Below are positions 7,103 to 14,542 of a DNA stretch of 30,138 nucleotides, one piece after another. The notes beneath the pieces are model-generated. The model was not told the origin of the DNA and made no database searches. It was given only the letters and a program-made list of their open reading frames with translations. Location: NCBI GenBank assembly GCA_035478435.1, contig DATIJT010000013.1, positions 1 to 30,138 of the forward strand, given 5' to 3'. A program made the position numbers and the translations under genes. Every line of letters begins with the position of its first letter. Positions within the stretch are counted from its first letter, which is position 1. The stretch comes from DATLRC01 sp035478435 (GTDB lineage Bacteria; Patescibacteriota; Saccharimonadia; Saccharimonadales; UBA4665).

Positions 7103-8896
7103 TCATGCGCTGTCCTCAGCAGCTACCCGGTTAACTTCAGCTAATGTCGTTCTGCCATCCAGCGCCTTTAGGTAACCATCTTGGCGCATAGTTACCATAC
7201 CTTGCTTTTGGGCTTGGTTTTGGATTTGTGTACTAGTGGATTGTTTCATAATCAACGCCTGAATTTCCTCTGTCACCTCAAAGACTTCGTAGAGTCCCAT
7301 ACGGCCCTTATACCCACCGGGAGAATCCGAGGTATCCTTGCCCTTGAATAAAGTATAAGCGTTTTGGTCCGCAAGAGGCAAGCTTTTATAACCTAAATCC
7401 TCGCTAGCCTTGGCCACATCTGAGTCGGTTTTGGGCAATAAATTGCCGAGGGTTGACTTAATGGCGGTGGTTTCAGTCTCAGACGACTGGTAGCTTTCGC
7501 GGCCGCTCTCTGGTATGCGGCGGACTAAGCGCTGGCCAATCACGGTGTGGACAGTCGAGGCAATCAAAAAGGGCTCAATGCCCATATCCAGTAGCCGCGG
7601 CAAGATTCCGGCCGCCGAATTGGTGTGCAGCGTACTGAACACCAAGTGGCCAGTCAAAGCCGCCTGGACAGCCAGGGTAGCGGTTTCTTTGTCGCGGATT
7701 TCCCCTACCATGACCACGTCTGGGTCCTGGCGCAAGATAGACCTCAGCCCAGTGGCGAAAGTCAGCCCAACGTCGGCATTAACTTGGATTTGGTTAATGC
7801 CTTCCATTTTGTACTCTACAGGGTCTTCCAGGGTCACGATGTTGATGGCGTCGTTTTTGATTTCCTGAAGCAAGGCGTAAAGCGAGGTTGATTTACCGGA
7901 TCCGGTCGGACCAGAGGTTAGGATCATGCCGTTGGGCTGCTGCAGGCCTTTACGGATAGCCCGGAGCGCCCGACCGGCGTAACCCATATCCTCTAAGTGC
8001 AGACTGGTACCGGACTTATCTAGCAAGCGGATCACCACTTGCTCACCCCACACAATCGGGGCTATGGCGATACGCAGGTCAATCTGCCGGCCATCAACTA
8101 CTATCGGGAAGCCGCCATCTTGCGGTACCCGGTGTTCGTCTATTTTTAGGTTACTCAAGATTTTTATACGGCTGACTAAGGCTGGTTCAGCACTCTTGGG
8201 CAAGCGCATAATCTCCCGCAAGATGCCGTCAATTCGGCAACGGATTTTCAGCTCTTTCTCGAGCGGTTCAACATGGACATCACTAGCCCGGTTACGAGCG
8301 GCAAACTCTAAAATAGCAGTTAGGGCTTTAGAAATTGGTGAATCCTGGACTAAGGCGGTGATATTTTGCCGATCCGGCGATTGCTCGGCTTGGGCAACCT
8401 TTTCTTCTTCCAGGTGGGCATCGAGTGCGTTTCCCATCCGGGCGTCCAACCGGCTACCATATTGTTCAAGTACCTGTTTAATGCCGGCTTCGCTGGCCGT
8501 ATAGACTTTAAGCGGCCGGCCGATTTTATTGCTCAAAAAGTCAACAGCTTGGACGTTGTCGGCATCAAGCATAGCCACTACTAGGCGGTGCTGCATCTCG
8601 CCTAAAGGCACGGCCATATAGCGTTCGGCTACATCCTGCGGCAAAAGGCTAAGTATTTCCGGGTTAATTTTAGTGGCCGATAAATTCACATAAGGCACTT
8701 TAGTAACACTTGCCGTAGCCTTAGTAAGGTCTTCGTCGTTAATCTGGCCGCTACTTACTAAATAGCTAAAAAGGGGCTGGCCTTTGGCTTTAGCCTCTTC
8801 TTGGAATTTACGCAGCTCTTCACGGCTTAATAAACCAGCCTTGACTAGCTGGTCTTCAACCTGCTGTTCGGTCGTGGCAGACAGGACGCTCACCAC
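7103..8896 (-). CDS. pilB: Type IV pilus extension ATPase PilB
   Basis: The assembly ATPase that powers pilus extension (GspE/PilB family). The 597 residues contain an N-terminal MshEN/T2SSE_N domain (about 1-150), then the ATPase core with Walker A GPTGSGKST (329-337), Asp box TLEDPVEY (355-362), Walker B DPDVVMVGEIRD (391-402) and His box GHLVFSTLHTNSA (416-428). GGYKGRMGLYE, which usually follows the zinc-binding tetracysteine, is present, but the insertion before it has no cysteine at all, so the metal site is lost. Two tandem GTG codons (8891-8896) can start it. The AGGAGG at about 8899-8904 favours the second. It lies between the small membrane-protein gene and pilT. Confidence 0.95.
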   Translation of the reverse strand: MVSVLSATTEQQVEDQLVKAGLLSREELRKFQEEAKAKGQPLFSYLVSSGQINDEDLTKATASVTKVPYVNLSATKINPEILSLLPQDVAERYMAVPLGEMQHRLVVAMLDADNVQAVDFLSNKIGRPLKVYTASEAGIKQVLEQYGSRLDARMGNALDAHLEEEKVAQAEQSPDRQNITALVQDSPISKALTAILEFAARNRASDVHVEPLEKELKIRCRIDGILREIMRLPKSAEPALVSRIKILSNLKIDEHRVPQDGGFPIVVDGRQIDLRIAIAPIVWGEQVVIRLLDKSGTSLHLEDMGYAGRALRAIRKGLQQPNGMILTSGPTGSGKSTSLYALLQEIKNDAINIVTLEDPVEYKMEGINQIQVNADVGLTFATGLRSILRQDPDVVMVGEIRDKETATLAVQAALTGHLVFSTLHTNSAAGILPRLLDMGIEPFLIASTVHTVIGQRLVRRIPESGRESYQSSETETTAIKSTLGNLLPKTDSDVAKASEDLGYKSLPLADQNAYTLFKGKDTSDSPGGYKGRMGLYEVFEVTEEIQALIMKQSTSTQIQNQAQKQGMVTMRQDGYLKALDGRTTLAEVNRVAAEDSA

Positions 8897-8902
8897 TGCC
8901 TC

Positions 8903-9151
8903 CTATTGCTTGGTATTAAAAGGAGTCGGGTTGGTATTGTCACCGATTTTGATGAGTTTGGTGGGGTCAAAAGCCTGGGTATTAAAGTAGCGGCTGTCGG
9001 GGGTCGGGAAATCAGCCGAGATGGGCTCTACCACTTCGACTTTTTGCTGCCGGTTTTTTGGCGAAGCGAACAACATCTTGCTCAAAAACAATGATAAGAC
9101 GGCGCTAATGAACACAATGATGATAATCAGGGCGATATCTTTTTGCTTCAT
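8903..9151 (-). CDS. Small single-pass membrane protein of the pilus operon
   Basis: An 82-residue protein starting MKQKDIALIIIIVFISA. I chose the ATG at 9149-9151 because GGAGG lies 5 nt upstream of it; a further in-frame start 18 nt upstream would put that site inside the gene. One membrane helix spans about residues 6-28, followed by a basic and then proline-rich extracytoplasmic tail of about 50 residues. I recognise no named family. Position between pilO and pilB suggests an accessory or alignment role, perhaps standing in for PilP, which is not visible here. That is inference. Its ribosome site is in a short palindrome. Confidence 0.75.
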   Translation of the reverse strand: MKQKDIALIIIIVFISAVLSLFLSKMLFASPKNRQQKVEVVEPISADFPTPDSRYFNTQAFDPTKLIKIGDNTNPTPFNTKQ

Positions 9152-9154
9152 GAC

Positions 9155-9167
9155 GCACCTCCGGTGC
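9155..9167 (-). promoter_or_regulatory. Hairpin over the ribosome-binding site of the small membrane-protein gene
   Basis: On the coding strand GCACC-GGA-GGTGC is a perfect 5-bp stem with a 3-nt loop that includes the GGAGG Shine-Dalgarno of the gene starting at 9151. It is similar in layout to the hairpin at the pilC start. Confidence 0.45.
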
Positions 9168-9171
9168 AATA

Positions 9172-9253
9172 AACAATAAACAATGAGTAATGAGCAATTT
9201 TGCTTTCGAATCGCCTTTCCCTGCTGATTGTTCTTTGGTCATTGCTCATTACT
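9172..9253. repeat. Heptad-armed hairpin element H3 (after pilO)
   Basis: The left arm has four 7-bp units AACAATA, AACAATG, AGTAATG, AGCAATT (9172-9199). The right arm, read on the minus strand, has AGTAATG and AGCAATG (9240-9253) and runs into the pilO stop codon. AGTAATGAGCAAT (9186-9198) and ATTGCTCATTACT (9241-9253) are perfect 13-bp complements. The loop contains CTGCTGATTG...TTTGGTC, resembling element H2. Confidence 0.75.
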
Positions 9254-9926
9254 TGACTTCCTTCGTGGTGATCTTAAGGTTTTTAGCCGGCTGGTAATAA
9301 GTGTGGGCGGTGACGACTAGCTGCATGCTGTTGGTGGCACCAGACAATTCCAGCTTATCTATCTGGATCGGCCGGATGGACTTTTGTAATACGGATATCA
9401 AATTCTGGACAGAACCATAATTCGCGTTAATGACCGAGAATGTAAAGGGCATAATAACTGCTTGGGGCGAAGGGCTGCTGGTGTTTGTCTGTTGAGTTAA
9501 CTGGTCATCAGTCCCGCCAATGCCACCAACGCTAAACCCGCGGTCGCCCAGAACTTTCTCTAACGAAGAAGCCAGCCCTGGGAAGTCGTATTGTGGAGGC
9601 AGCGCGTCTAATATGATTTTAGCGTTGTCGCCGTCGTTGTCGCCATTGCCGCCGGAATTGCCGCCTATAGCGTTAGTCGAGGTACTGACGAAAGCTTTAT
9701 AAGCAGTGACTAAACTATCTACGGCTTTGACGTTGGCTTGCAACTGCTTATGAGCCTTTTCTTTTTCGGCAGTCACCCGGCCCAAATAACCCTTTTGGCC
9801 CCAGAGAGCGTGGGCTGCTACCAAGGCAAAGACTGAGATAAAGGCCGCTATACCAACGGCTATGACCATCTGGGTTTGGGCTTTGTCGATAGCTACGCGC
9901 TTAGTAGAAAGGGTTGGTTTTTTCAT
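9249..9926 (-). CDS. pilO: Type IV pilus alignment protein PilO
   Basis: An inner-membrane protein of the PilM/N/O alignment complex. In the 225 residues a membrane helix lies at about 18-45 (MVIAVGIAAFISVFALVAA), followed by a predicted coiled coil (about 50-80) and a ferredoxin-like periplasmic domain. Between them is a Gly/Asn/Asp-rich low-complexity linker (about residues 88-102). Assignment rests on size, topology and position after pilN, since PilO sequences diverge strongly. Normally pilN and pilO are adjacent, but here a 118-bp palindromic element separates them. Confidence 0.8.
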   Translation of the reverse strand: MKKPTLSTKRVAIDKAQTQMVIAVGIAAFISVFALVAAHALWGQKGYLGRVTAEKEKAHKQLQANVKAVDSLVTAYKAFVSTSTNAIGGNSGGNGDNDGDNAKIILDALPPQYDFPGLASSLEKVLGDRGFSVGGIGGTDDQLTQQTNTSSPSPQAVIMPFTFSVINANYGSVQNLISVLQKSIRPIQIDKLELSGATNSMQLVVTAHTYYQPAKNLKITTKEVK

Positions 9927-9953
9927 AGGACCTATTTCATACCTCCAATTTTG

Positions 9954-10071
9954 TTAAGCGAAAGCTTTTCTGGTGGTAGCGAAACTGGCAGCAGGCGAAC
10001 AAAGCGTACCTTTAGGTACGTTGCGGAGCGGTCTGACAGTTGCAGCCCGCCAGAAAAGTTTGAGGCTGAAT
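9954..10071. repeat. Long nested palindrome, family R1 copy 2, between pilN and pilO
   Basis: The arms 9965-9976 (CTTTTCTGGTGG) and 10047-10058 (CCGCCAGAAAAG) pair over 12 bp with one G-T wobble. Read on the minus strand, the interior is nearly identical to copy 1 at 1-117, including CGTACC...GGTACG, TTTGTTCGCCTGCT and CCGCTCCGCA. The flanks TCAGCCTCAA and TTTCGCTTAAC are also shared. Only the arms differ, and they do so on both sides so that pairing is kept. It lies in the orientation opposite to copy 1. Confidence 0.85.
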
Positions 10072-10092
10072 TGTAGGTATGAGATAGGTTCA

Positions 10093-10758
10093 TCAATTTG
10101 CCGCCTTTATAAATAGGTCACCTGGTTTGTCCACTTCCGACCTGGTAGTTATGAGGCTAGGAACCGCTAAACTGATATTTTTAGTGTTATCAAAGATGGT
10201 TTGGTCGTAACCCAAGCTTATAGAATAGGTAGTTTGGTTTTTGCCCAGGCCAAAACTAGATAACACGATATTCGTGAAAGCTGGTTGCGTGGCGTTTTCA
10301 CCCACGACTTTATAGGAAGTAAATTTAAGCGTGTCTACAAATTTGTTCACGGTGCCAATTGAATCGGCCGTCCCAGTAATAGTTATAGTGTGGGCGGTAA
10401 AATCAACCGACAGGTTACTAATGTTAACTTGGGCGGGAACGATTTGCGTCATATAACCGAACAAGCGGTCACTAGCCGGTTTGTCCTCGTGCAGTTTAGT
10501 TAGGCTGGAAAGCTGATTTTGGACAGTCAGGATTTTATTGAGGTCAGTCTGGCTAGTCAGCTTCCGGCTATCGCTGGAAATATCACGGTTAAGGTCACCG
10601 AGGTGCTTTTTTTGCAAACCAATCAGGCTGAATAATAACAGTAAAACCGCCAAAGACACTAAAGCCAATAAGGCTGAAGCCACTACTACCACGCGGCGCG
10701 TTTGTTCAGCTTTTAAATATTTGAGCTTTACGTCTGGCAATAGGTTAAATTGAATCAT
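10093..10758 (-). CDS. pilN: Type IV pilus alignment protein PilN
   Basis: A bitopic inner-membrane protein that binds PilM on the cytoplasmic side and PilO in the extracytoplasmic space. The cytoplasmic N terminus MIQFNLLPDVKLKYLKAEQ carries the conserved FNLLP motif that docks into PilM. A membrane helix follows at about 23-46, then a coiled coil and a PilN-type periplasmic domain. The 221 residues are normal. The ATG overlaps the pilM TGA as ATGA, so the two are translationally coupled. Confidence 0.9.
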   Translation of the reverse strand: MIQFNLLPDVKLKYLKAEQTRRVVVVASALLALVSLAVLLLLFSLIGLQKKHLGDLNRDISSDSRKLTSQTDLNKILTVQNQLSSLTKLHEDKPASDRLFGYMTQIVPAQVNISNLSVDFTAHTITITGTADSIGTVNKFVDTLKFTSYKVVGENATQPAFTNIVLSSFGLGKNQTTYSISLGYDQTIFDNTKNISLAVPSLITTRSEVDKPGDLFIKAAN

Positions 10759-11798
10759 GGCATTCGCTCCGCGAGTCCTGCCGCGACCCCAAACTGGTTG
10801 GAGACAGTTAGCAGTTCATTCTGTTTAGCTTGCGGGAAAGATACGTTGCGCCAGGCATTGCCAATTTCAACACTGATATTAAATTTATTCGCAATGTAAA
10901 CCGGGAATTCAGGTAAGGTAGCGGCACCGCCAGTGACGATTATGCGATCTAGCTTTTGTTCGGTGTATCGGGTGCTGAAAAATTTGATAGATTTTTCGAT
11001 TTCGACCATCAAAAGGTCGACTGTACCACTAATAGCATGGTAGATCTGGCCTTCTAACTTTTGTTGGTTCAGGCCAAATTTTGCCACGAATTGACGGGCT
11101 TGGTTTTCATCTATATTGAGGTTCTGCTGGGCGGCTTTGATGATAGCTTCAAAACCAGTAGGAATAGCCCGTGTCAAACGCGGAGCTCCATTTACCACCA
11201 CTATTAAGTCGGTCGACAAACTGCCTATATCCAGGACCATCTGCGGCAAGACGGAATCGGCTGGCACTACCGCCCGGGTCAGCGCCATGCTATCCGGCTC
11301 AAAAGCTACCACATTCAGGCCGATCGACTCCAGCATATCCAGCCGATTTTCAACGTACTCGTTCGACACGCTACTAAGTAAAACTTCGACTTTGGTTTTA
11401 TCGGCCGGCGAATCGCCCAACATTTGCCAGTCAATCTTTGATTCATTAAGTGGCGTTGGGATGAGTGAATCGGCTTGGTATTGGATAGTTTTGCCAAGCT
11501 CTTCATCATTGAGGCGCTCGATATCTACTACTGTTGTAAAAACCCGCTGGCTAGGCAAACCGGCAGCTACATTTCTAGTGCTAACTCCTGCCTTTTCGAT
11601 TAGAGACTTAACTGTCTGAGCGACAGTTTCCTGGTCAGCTTTAGAATCACTGAGAGCCAGTTTTGGGTCAATCGGTACGTAAGCGTAGCGTTGCAAAGCC
11701 TTAACCCTGTCGCGGCCGCTAAGCTGCACTAAACGGATAGCTGTCGTGCCAATGTCCAGGCCAAAGAAGTCAGATCCACTACTACTTAGCAAACTCAT
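10755..11798 (-). CDS. pilM: Type IV pilus actin-like ATPase PilM
   Basis: A cytoplasmic actin/FtsA-fold protein that links PilN to the rest of the machine. In the 347 residues the phosphate-binding loop GLDIGTTAIRLVQL is at about 13-26, a second DIGSLSTDLIVV at about 190, and the adenosine motif VTGGAATLPEF at about 293-303. It overlaps pilN by 4 bp. An extended -10 element sits 10 nt upstream of the ATG, so pilM may begin its own transcript, separate from the two genes upstream. Confidence 0.93.
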   Translation of the reverse strand: MSLLSSSGSDFFGLDIGTTAIRLVQLSGRDRVKALQRYAYVPIDPKLALSDSKADQETVAQTVKSLIEKAGVSTRNVAAGLPSQRVFTTVVDIERLNDEELGKTIQYQADSLIPTPLNESKIDWQMLGDSPADKTKVEVLLSSVSNEYVENRLDMLESIGLNVVAFEPDSMALTRAVVPADSVLPQMVLDIGSLSTDLIVVVNGAPRLTRAIPTGFEAIIKAAQQNLNIDENQARQFVAKFGLNQQKLEGQIYHAISGTVDLLMVEIEKSIKFFSTRYTEQKLDRIIVTGGAATLPEFPVYIANKFNISVEIGNAWRNVSFPQAKQNELLTVSNQFGVAAGLAERMP

Positions 11799-11807
11799 AA
11801 TAACCCC

Positions 11808-11815
11808 ACTATACC
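11808..11815 (-). promoter_or_regulatory. Candidate promoter of the pilM-to-pilin operon (extended -10)
   Basis: On the minus strand TGGTATAGT fits an extended -10 (TGnTATAnT), with only 9 nt between the hexamer and the pilM ATG. Transcription would start at or just before the start codon, giving a leaderless or nearly leaderless mRNA. No good -35 was found at 17 nt. The region 11816-11959 upstream has no gene and nothing else I recognise. Confidence 0.4.
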
Positions 11816-11959
11816 ATAAGCATGATCAGTAAATCGTCTGCCATTAGCTAAAAAGCTTTGGCGGCCAAATTTGTGTTTATGCTTGCTGTTTGTCATTTCC
11901 CACCCGATCCTGATCTTTATTCCAATATACCTTAAAACCTACAAACTATAAACAATTTT

Positions 11960-14542
11960 CTAGAGAACTGGCGGCAAAGCCGATATAGCATCGTACTGCA
12001 CAGCGCCTTGACTGGGCAGCTGGATAGCCGGGTTGCCTAGGTAGAGTTCGGGGCTGAAATCGAAGACTTCGCCGGCACAAACGGCGTAATTCACGCCACC
12101 GTTGTTAGTGCAAGCCCGGGTGGCGGAACTAGTGGTTTCACCGGCAGTGGCCTCCCGCAACGTTCCCAGCGTGCGCATAAAGTTAACTTGGTTGGCTATG
12201 AAAGCGCCGCTTATAACCAGCTGTTTGTTGCAAGTAGCGTACAAACTAGCCGCGTCCACCGGCGTAAAAGTAGAGTTGCCGCAGGTATAAATCTTGCCGC
12301 CATTGGCCACGTAAATACCGTCCAGCCGGGTCACGCCGGGGCTTATATAGATATTGCCCGTGGCTACCAGCACGAAAGACGGTACTTTCTTGTCGGTCAA
12401 ATTCCAAGGCAAAGAAGCGTTAAAGGTAATGTTGCCGCCGATGTAAACGTCGCCGGGCACGAAGACCGATACGTTGTGCGTTGGGGTAATACTACCCCCG
12501 GCTAATTGAATACTGCCGGCATCTAACTCGTGGGCGCCGTCGCCCAAAGCACCGCTATCAACCGTGAACGGCGAACCGCTGGCACTGACCGCGTTGGCGC
12601 TGTCGGGCGACTCTGGGTTGAATAAACAGTGTTGGCCACCGAAATTGCCGCCCAGGGCCGCGCTGTAATCGGCGTCGGCCGGGGGCGCGGCGATATCGTT
12701 AGCGAAAGTCAATCCTAGCGGCGGGGTCGGCTGGCTGTTTTCGCTGCTGGCAAAGCCAGCTATTTGGCCAAGCGCGGTGGCCGAGAATTGGCTGCTGGCG
12801 CCGGCCAGCGGGGCACCATTGTTGTACCAGCCACCGAGTATGCCGGCATGGCTTAGGTCGCCCGTAGCGCAGTCAAAGTCCCCGCCGCTGCTCACACTGC
12901 TGCCGTAAACCCGCATATATGGCAAATCCACCACCGAGAGCGTGCCTGGGCAATTAGTCACTATGGCCACGTTGGCACTGTTATAAAAGCTCCAAAACAC
13001 ACTGTAATCAGCGGCCGCCCCGGCCGTACCCGTAGGGCTTGAACCGGAAGTTATGGTTGGACCTGTTTGTGAACTAGGGGTCTCTGGAATTGTGAAGTTG
13101 GCGGCATAGCCGTTGCCAAAATTGTCGCTCAACTTAAACGTACCGCCGCTAAAAGCCGGCGAATTGTAAATATTAACAGTGATTGAGTAGCTATCGCCTG
13201 GCTGGATTGGTGATCCAGGGGAAGTGAGGTTCGTGGGAGTCATAACGCCGCACGAAGCGGTAACCGACTGCTTAAAAATCCAGCGAAAATGGTAGCTATG
13301 CGCATTCTGCAATATGATAGAGCCGGTAGTTTGGCCGTAAGCAATCGCGTGCATATTGGCGGGGGCCACCAGATAAGCCGTGGTACAACCGCCGACCGGC
13401 GGCGACGTACTGTCACAGAATGAATAGCCGATCAAAGTCCAGCCGGTATCGGCCGTGCCCGCGGCCGTCAAACTCAACCTGTAACTTGTAGCCGATAGTT
13501 GGTTGCCATGGCTGGTTGAGAAATAAAACGGGTTGGTCGTAACGCTGCCTGCGGCGGCGCCGTTTGAATAATAAGTGGCGGAAATCTTGTCATCGCTAAA
13601 GGGATAGTTCGCCAGGGTGCCAGTGCAAGACCCAGCCAAGGTAACGTTGGCGCAATTGCCGCCGTAGGTGCCCAGCCCGCTATTGTCTATCTTGACGCCG
13701 TCCAAGCTAGGCGGCGGCGTCACGTTGATCGTGATATGGAAGGTTACAGGCGTAGATGAACAATTAGCTGGAGGGTATTGGGACGTCGCTTTGAGACCAT
13801 TATCGGCGACGCAATAGCTGTCACTTGGGTTCCCGTGGTAGTTATTGATCTGCGTGTAGTTCATAGTTATATCTATGGTCTTTGAGGCAGTCAAAGGTGT
13901 ACCACTGTTATAGGTAATACCGAGCGCCGATGTGAACCAGTAGCGGGTAGTCGAAGTGTAGCCCTTAGTCAGCGTTTGGCCTGCCCCTCCAGAAATAGTT
14001 CCACCGGTAGCGGTTATGCTGTTAATATAGGAACGGTTCACTAGGTCGCCGTTTTGGGCGGTCGAGTTGGGCTTGCCATCGTTTGGCAACCCGGCATATG
14101 TCCGCGAATCAACATTGACCAAATTATGATGCAAAAATATCATCCCTTGTACCTGTAAGGCTACGGATGTCGTGCCATAAGGCACAGTGATCACTGAGTC
14201 ATTCGCTGGAAAGCCGGCCTGGGATATCCAGTCAGTCACCCAGTATAGGTTGGCTGTGGTAGTTTTATCGTAAGCCGATATCTGGGTTTTATAGGTGCTA
14301 GGGATCTGGGTTGGTGTAATAGCACGCGCCCGGCCGCCACTTAAACCTAAACTAATTAATAACGTAAGCAATAGAACGTAAATAAATTTATAAGGCACAG
14401 CGCTAGGTAATTTACAGCCTTCGGATTTGAGTGCAGTTTGGCTGAAAACCGAACATCGAAGCGCAGGCGTACTATTGCTACGGTGAGCATCGAAGCGCAA
14501 GTTTTCGGGCAAAATGTGCCAAATCCGGAGGCCGTTTTTCAT
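11960..14542 (-). CDS. Large secreted protein next to the pilus operon (possible adhesin)
   Basis: An 860-residue exported protein. A strong signal peptide lies at about residues 52-75 (KFIYVLLLTLLISLG then ARA|ITP). The rest is Ser/Thr/Gly/Asn-rich, with paired cysteines, Ig-like beta segments and a C-terminal stretch of short beta repeats (VYIGGNITFN, NIYISPGVTRLDGIYVANG) suggesting a beta-solenoid. The ATG overlaps the upstream gene as ATGA. The first roughly 45 residues are encoded by a palindromic repeat (14417-14532), and a GTG at codon 50 (PYKFIYV) could be a start that avoids it. The family is not recognised. Position suggests a pilus-associated or surface adhesin analogous in role to PilY1, without sequence support for homology. 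Confidence 0.7.
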   Translation of the reverse strand: MKNGLRIWHILPENLRFDAHRSNSTPALRCSVFSQTALKSEGCKLPSAVPYKFIYVLLLTLLISLGLSGGRARAITPTQIPSTYKTQISAYDKTTTANLYWVTDWISQAGFPANDSVITVPYGTTSVALQVQGMIFLHHNLVNVDSRTYAGLPNDGKPNSTAQNGDLVNRSYINSITATGGTISGGAGQTLTKGYTSTTRYWFTSALGITYNSGTPLTASKTIDITMNYTQINNYHGNPSDSYCVADNGLKATSQYPPANCSSTPVTFHITINVTPPPSLDGVKIDNSGLGTYGGNCANVTLAGSCTGTLANYPFSDDKISATYYSNGAAAGSVTTNPFYFSTSHGNQLSATSYRLSLTAAGTADTGWTLIGYSFCDSTSPPVGGCTTAYLVAPANMHAIAYGQTTGSIILQNAHSYHFRWIFKQSVTASCGVMTPTNLTSPGSPIQPGDSYSITVNIYNSPAFSGGTFKLSDNFGNGYAANFTIPETPSSQTGPTITSGSSPTGTAGAAADYSVFWSFYNSANVAIVTNCPGTLSVVDLPYMRVYGSSVSSGGDFDCATGDLSHAGILGGWYNNGAPLAGASSQFSATALGQIAGFASSENSQPTPPLGLTFANDIAAPPADADYSAALGGNFGGQHCLFNPESPDSANAVSASGSPFTVDSGALGDGAHELDAGSIQLAGGSITPTHNVSVFVPGDVYIGGNITFNASLPWNLTDKKVPSFVLVATGNIYISPGVTRLDGIYVANGGKIYTCGNSTFTPVDAASLYATCNKQLVISGAFIANQVNFMRTLGTLREATAGETTSSATRACTNNGGVNYAVCAGEVFDFSPELYLGNPAIQLPSQGAVQYDAISALPPVL
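14417..14532. repeat. Palindromic element, family R2 copy B, at the start of the large secreted protein gene
   Basis: The arms 14417-14429 (GCCTTCGGATTTG) and 14520-14532 (CAAATCCGGAGGC) pair over 13 bp with one wobble. The inner borders AGTGCAGTTTGGC and ATGTGC match copy A at 776-973, while the arms differ. A 12-bp direct repeat CATCGAAGCGCA is at 14454-14465 and 14488-14499. Like copy A it begins within a few codons of an ATGA-coupled start and is open in the reading frame. Confidence 0.75.

Noticed and set aside
11116..11619. 167-codon open frame opposite pilM
   Set aside because: It lies wholly within the antisense of a well-supported pilM. Composition and lack of motifs mark it as a shadow frame.
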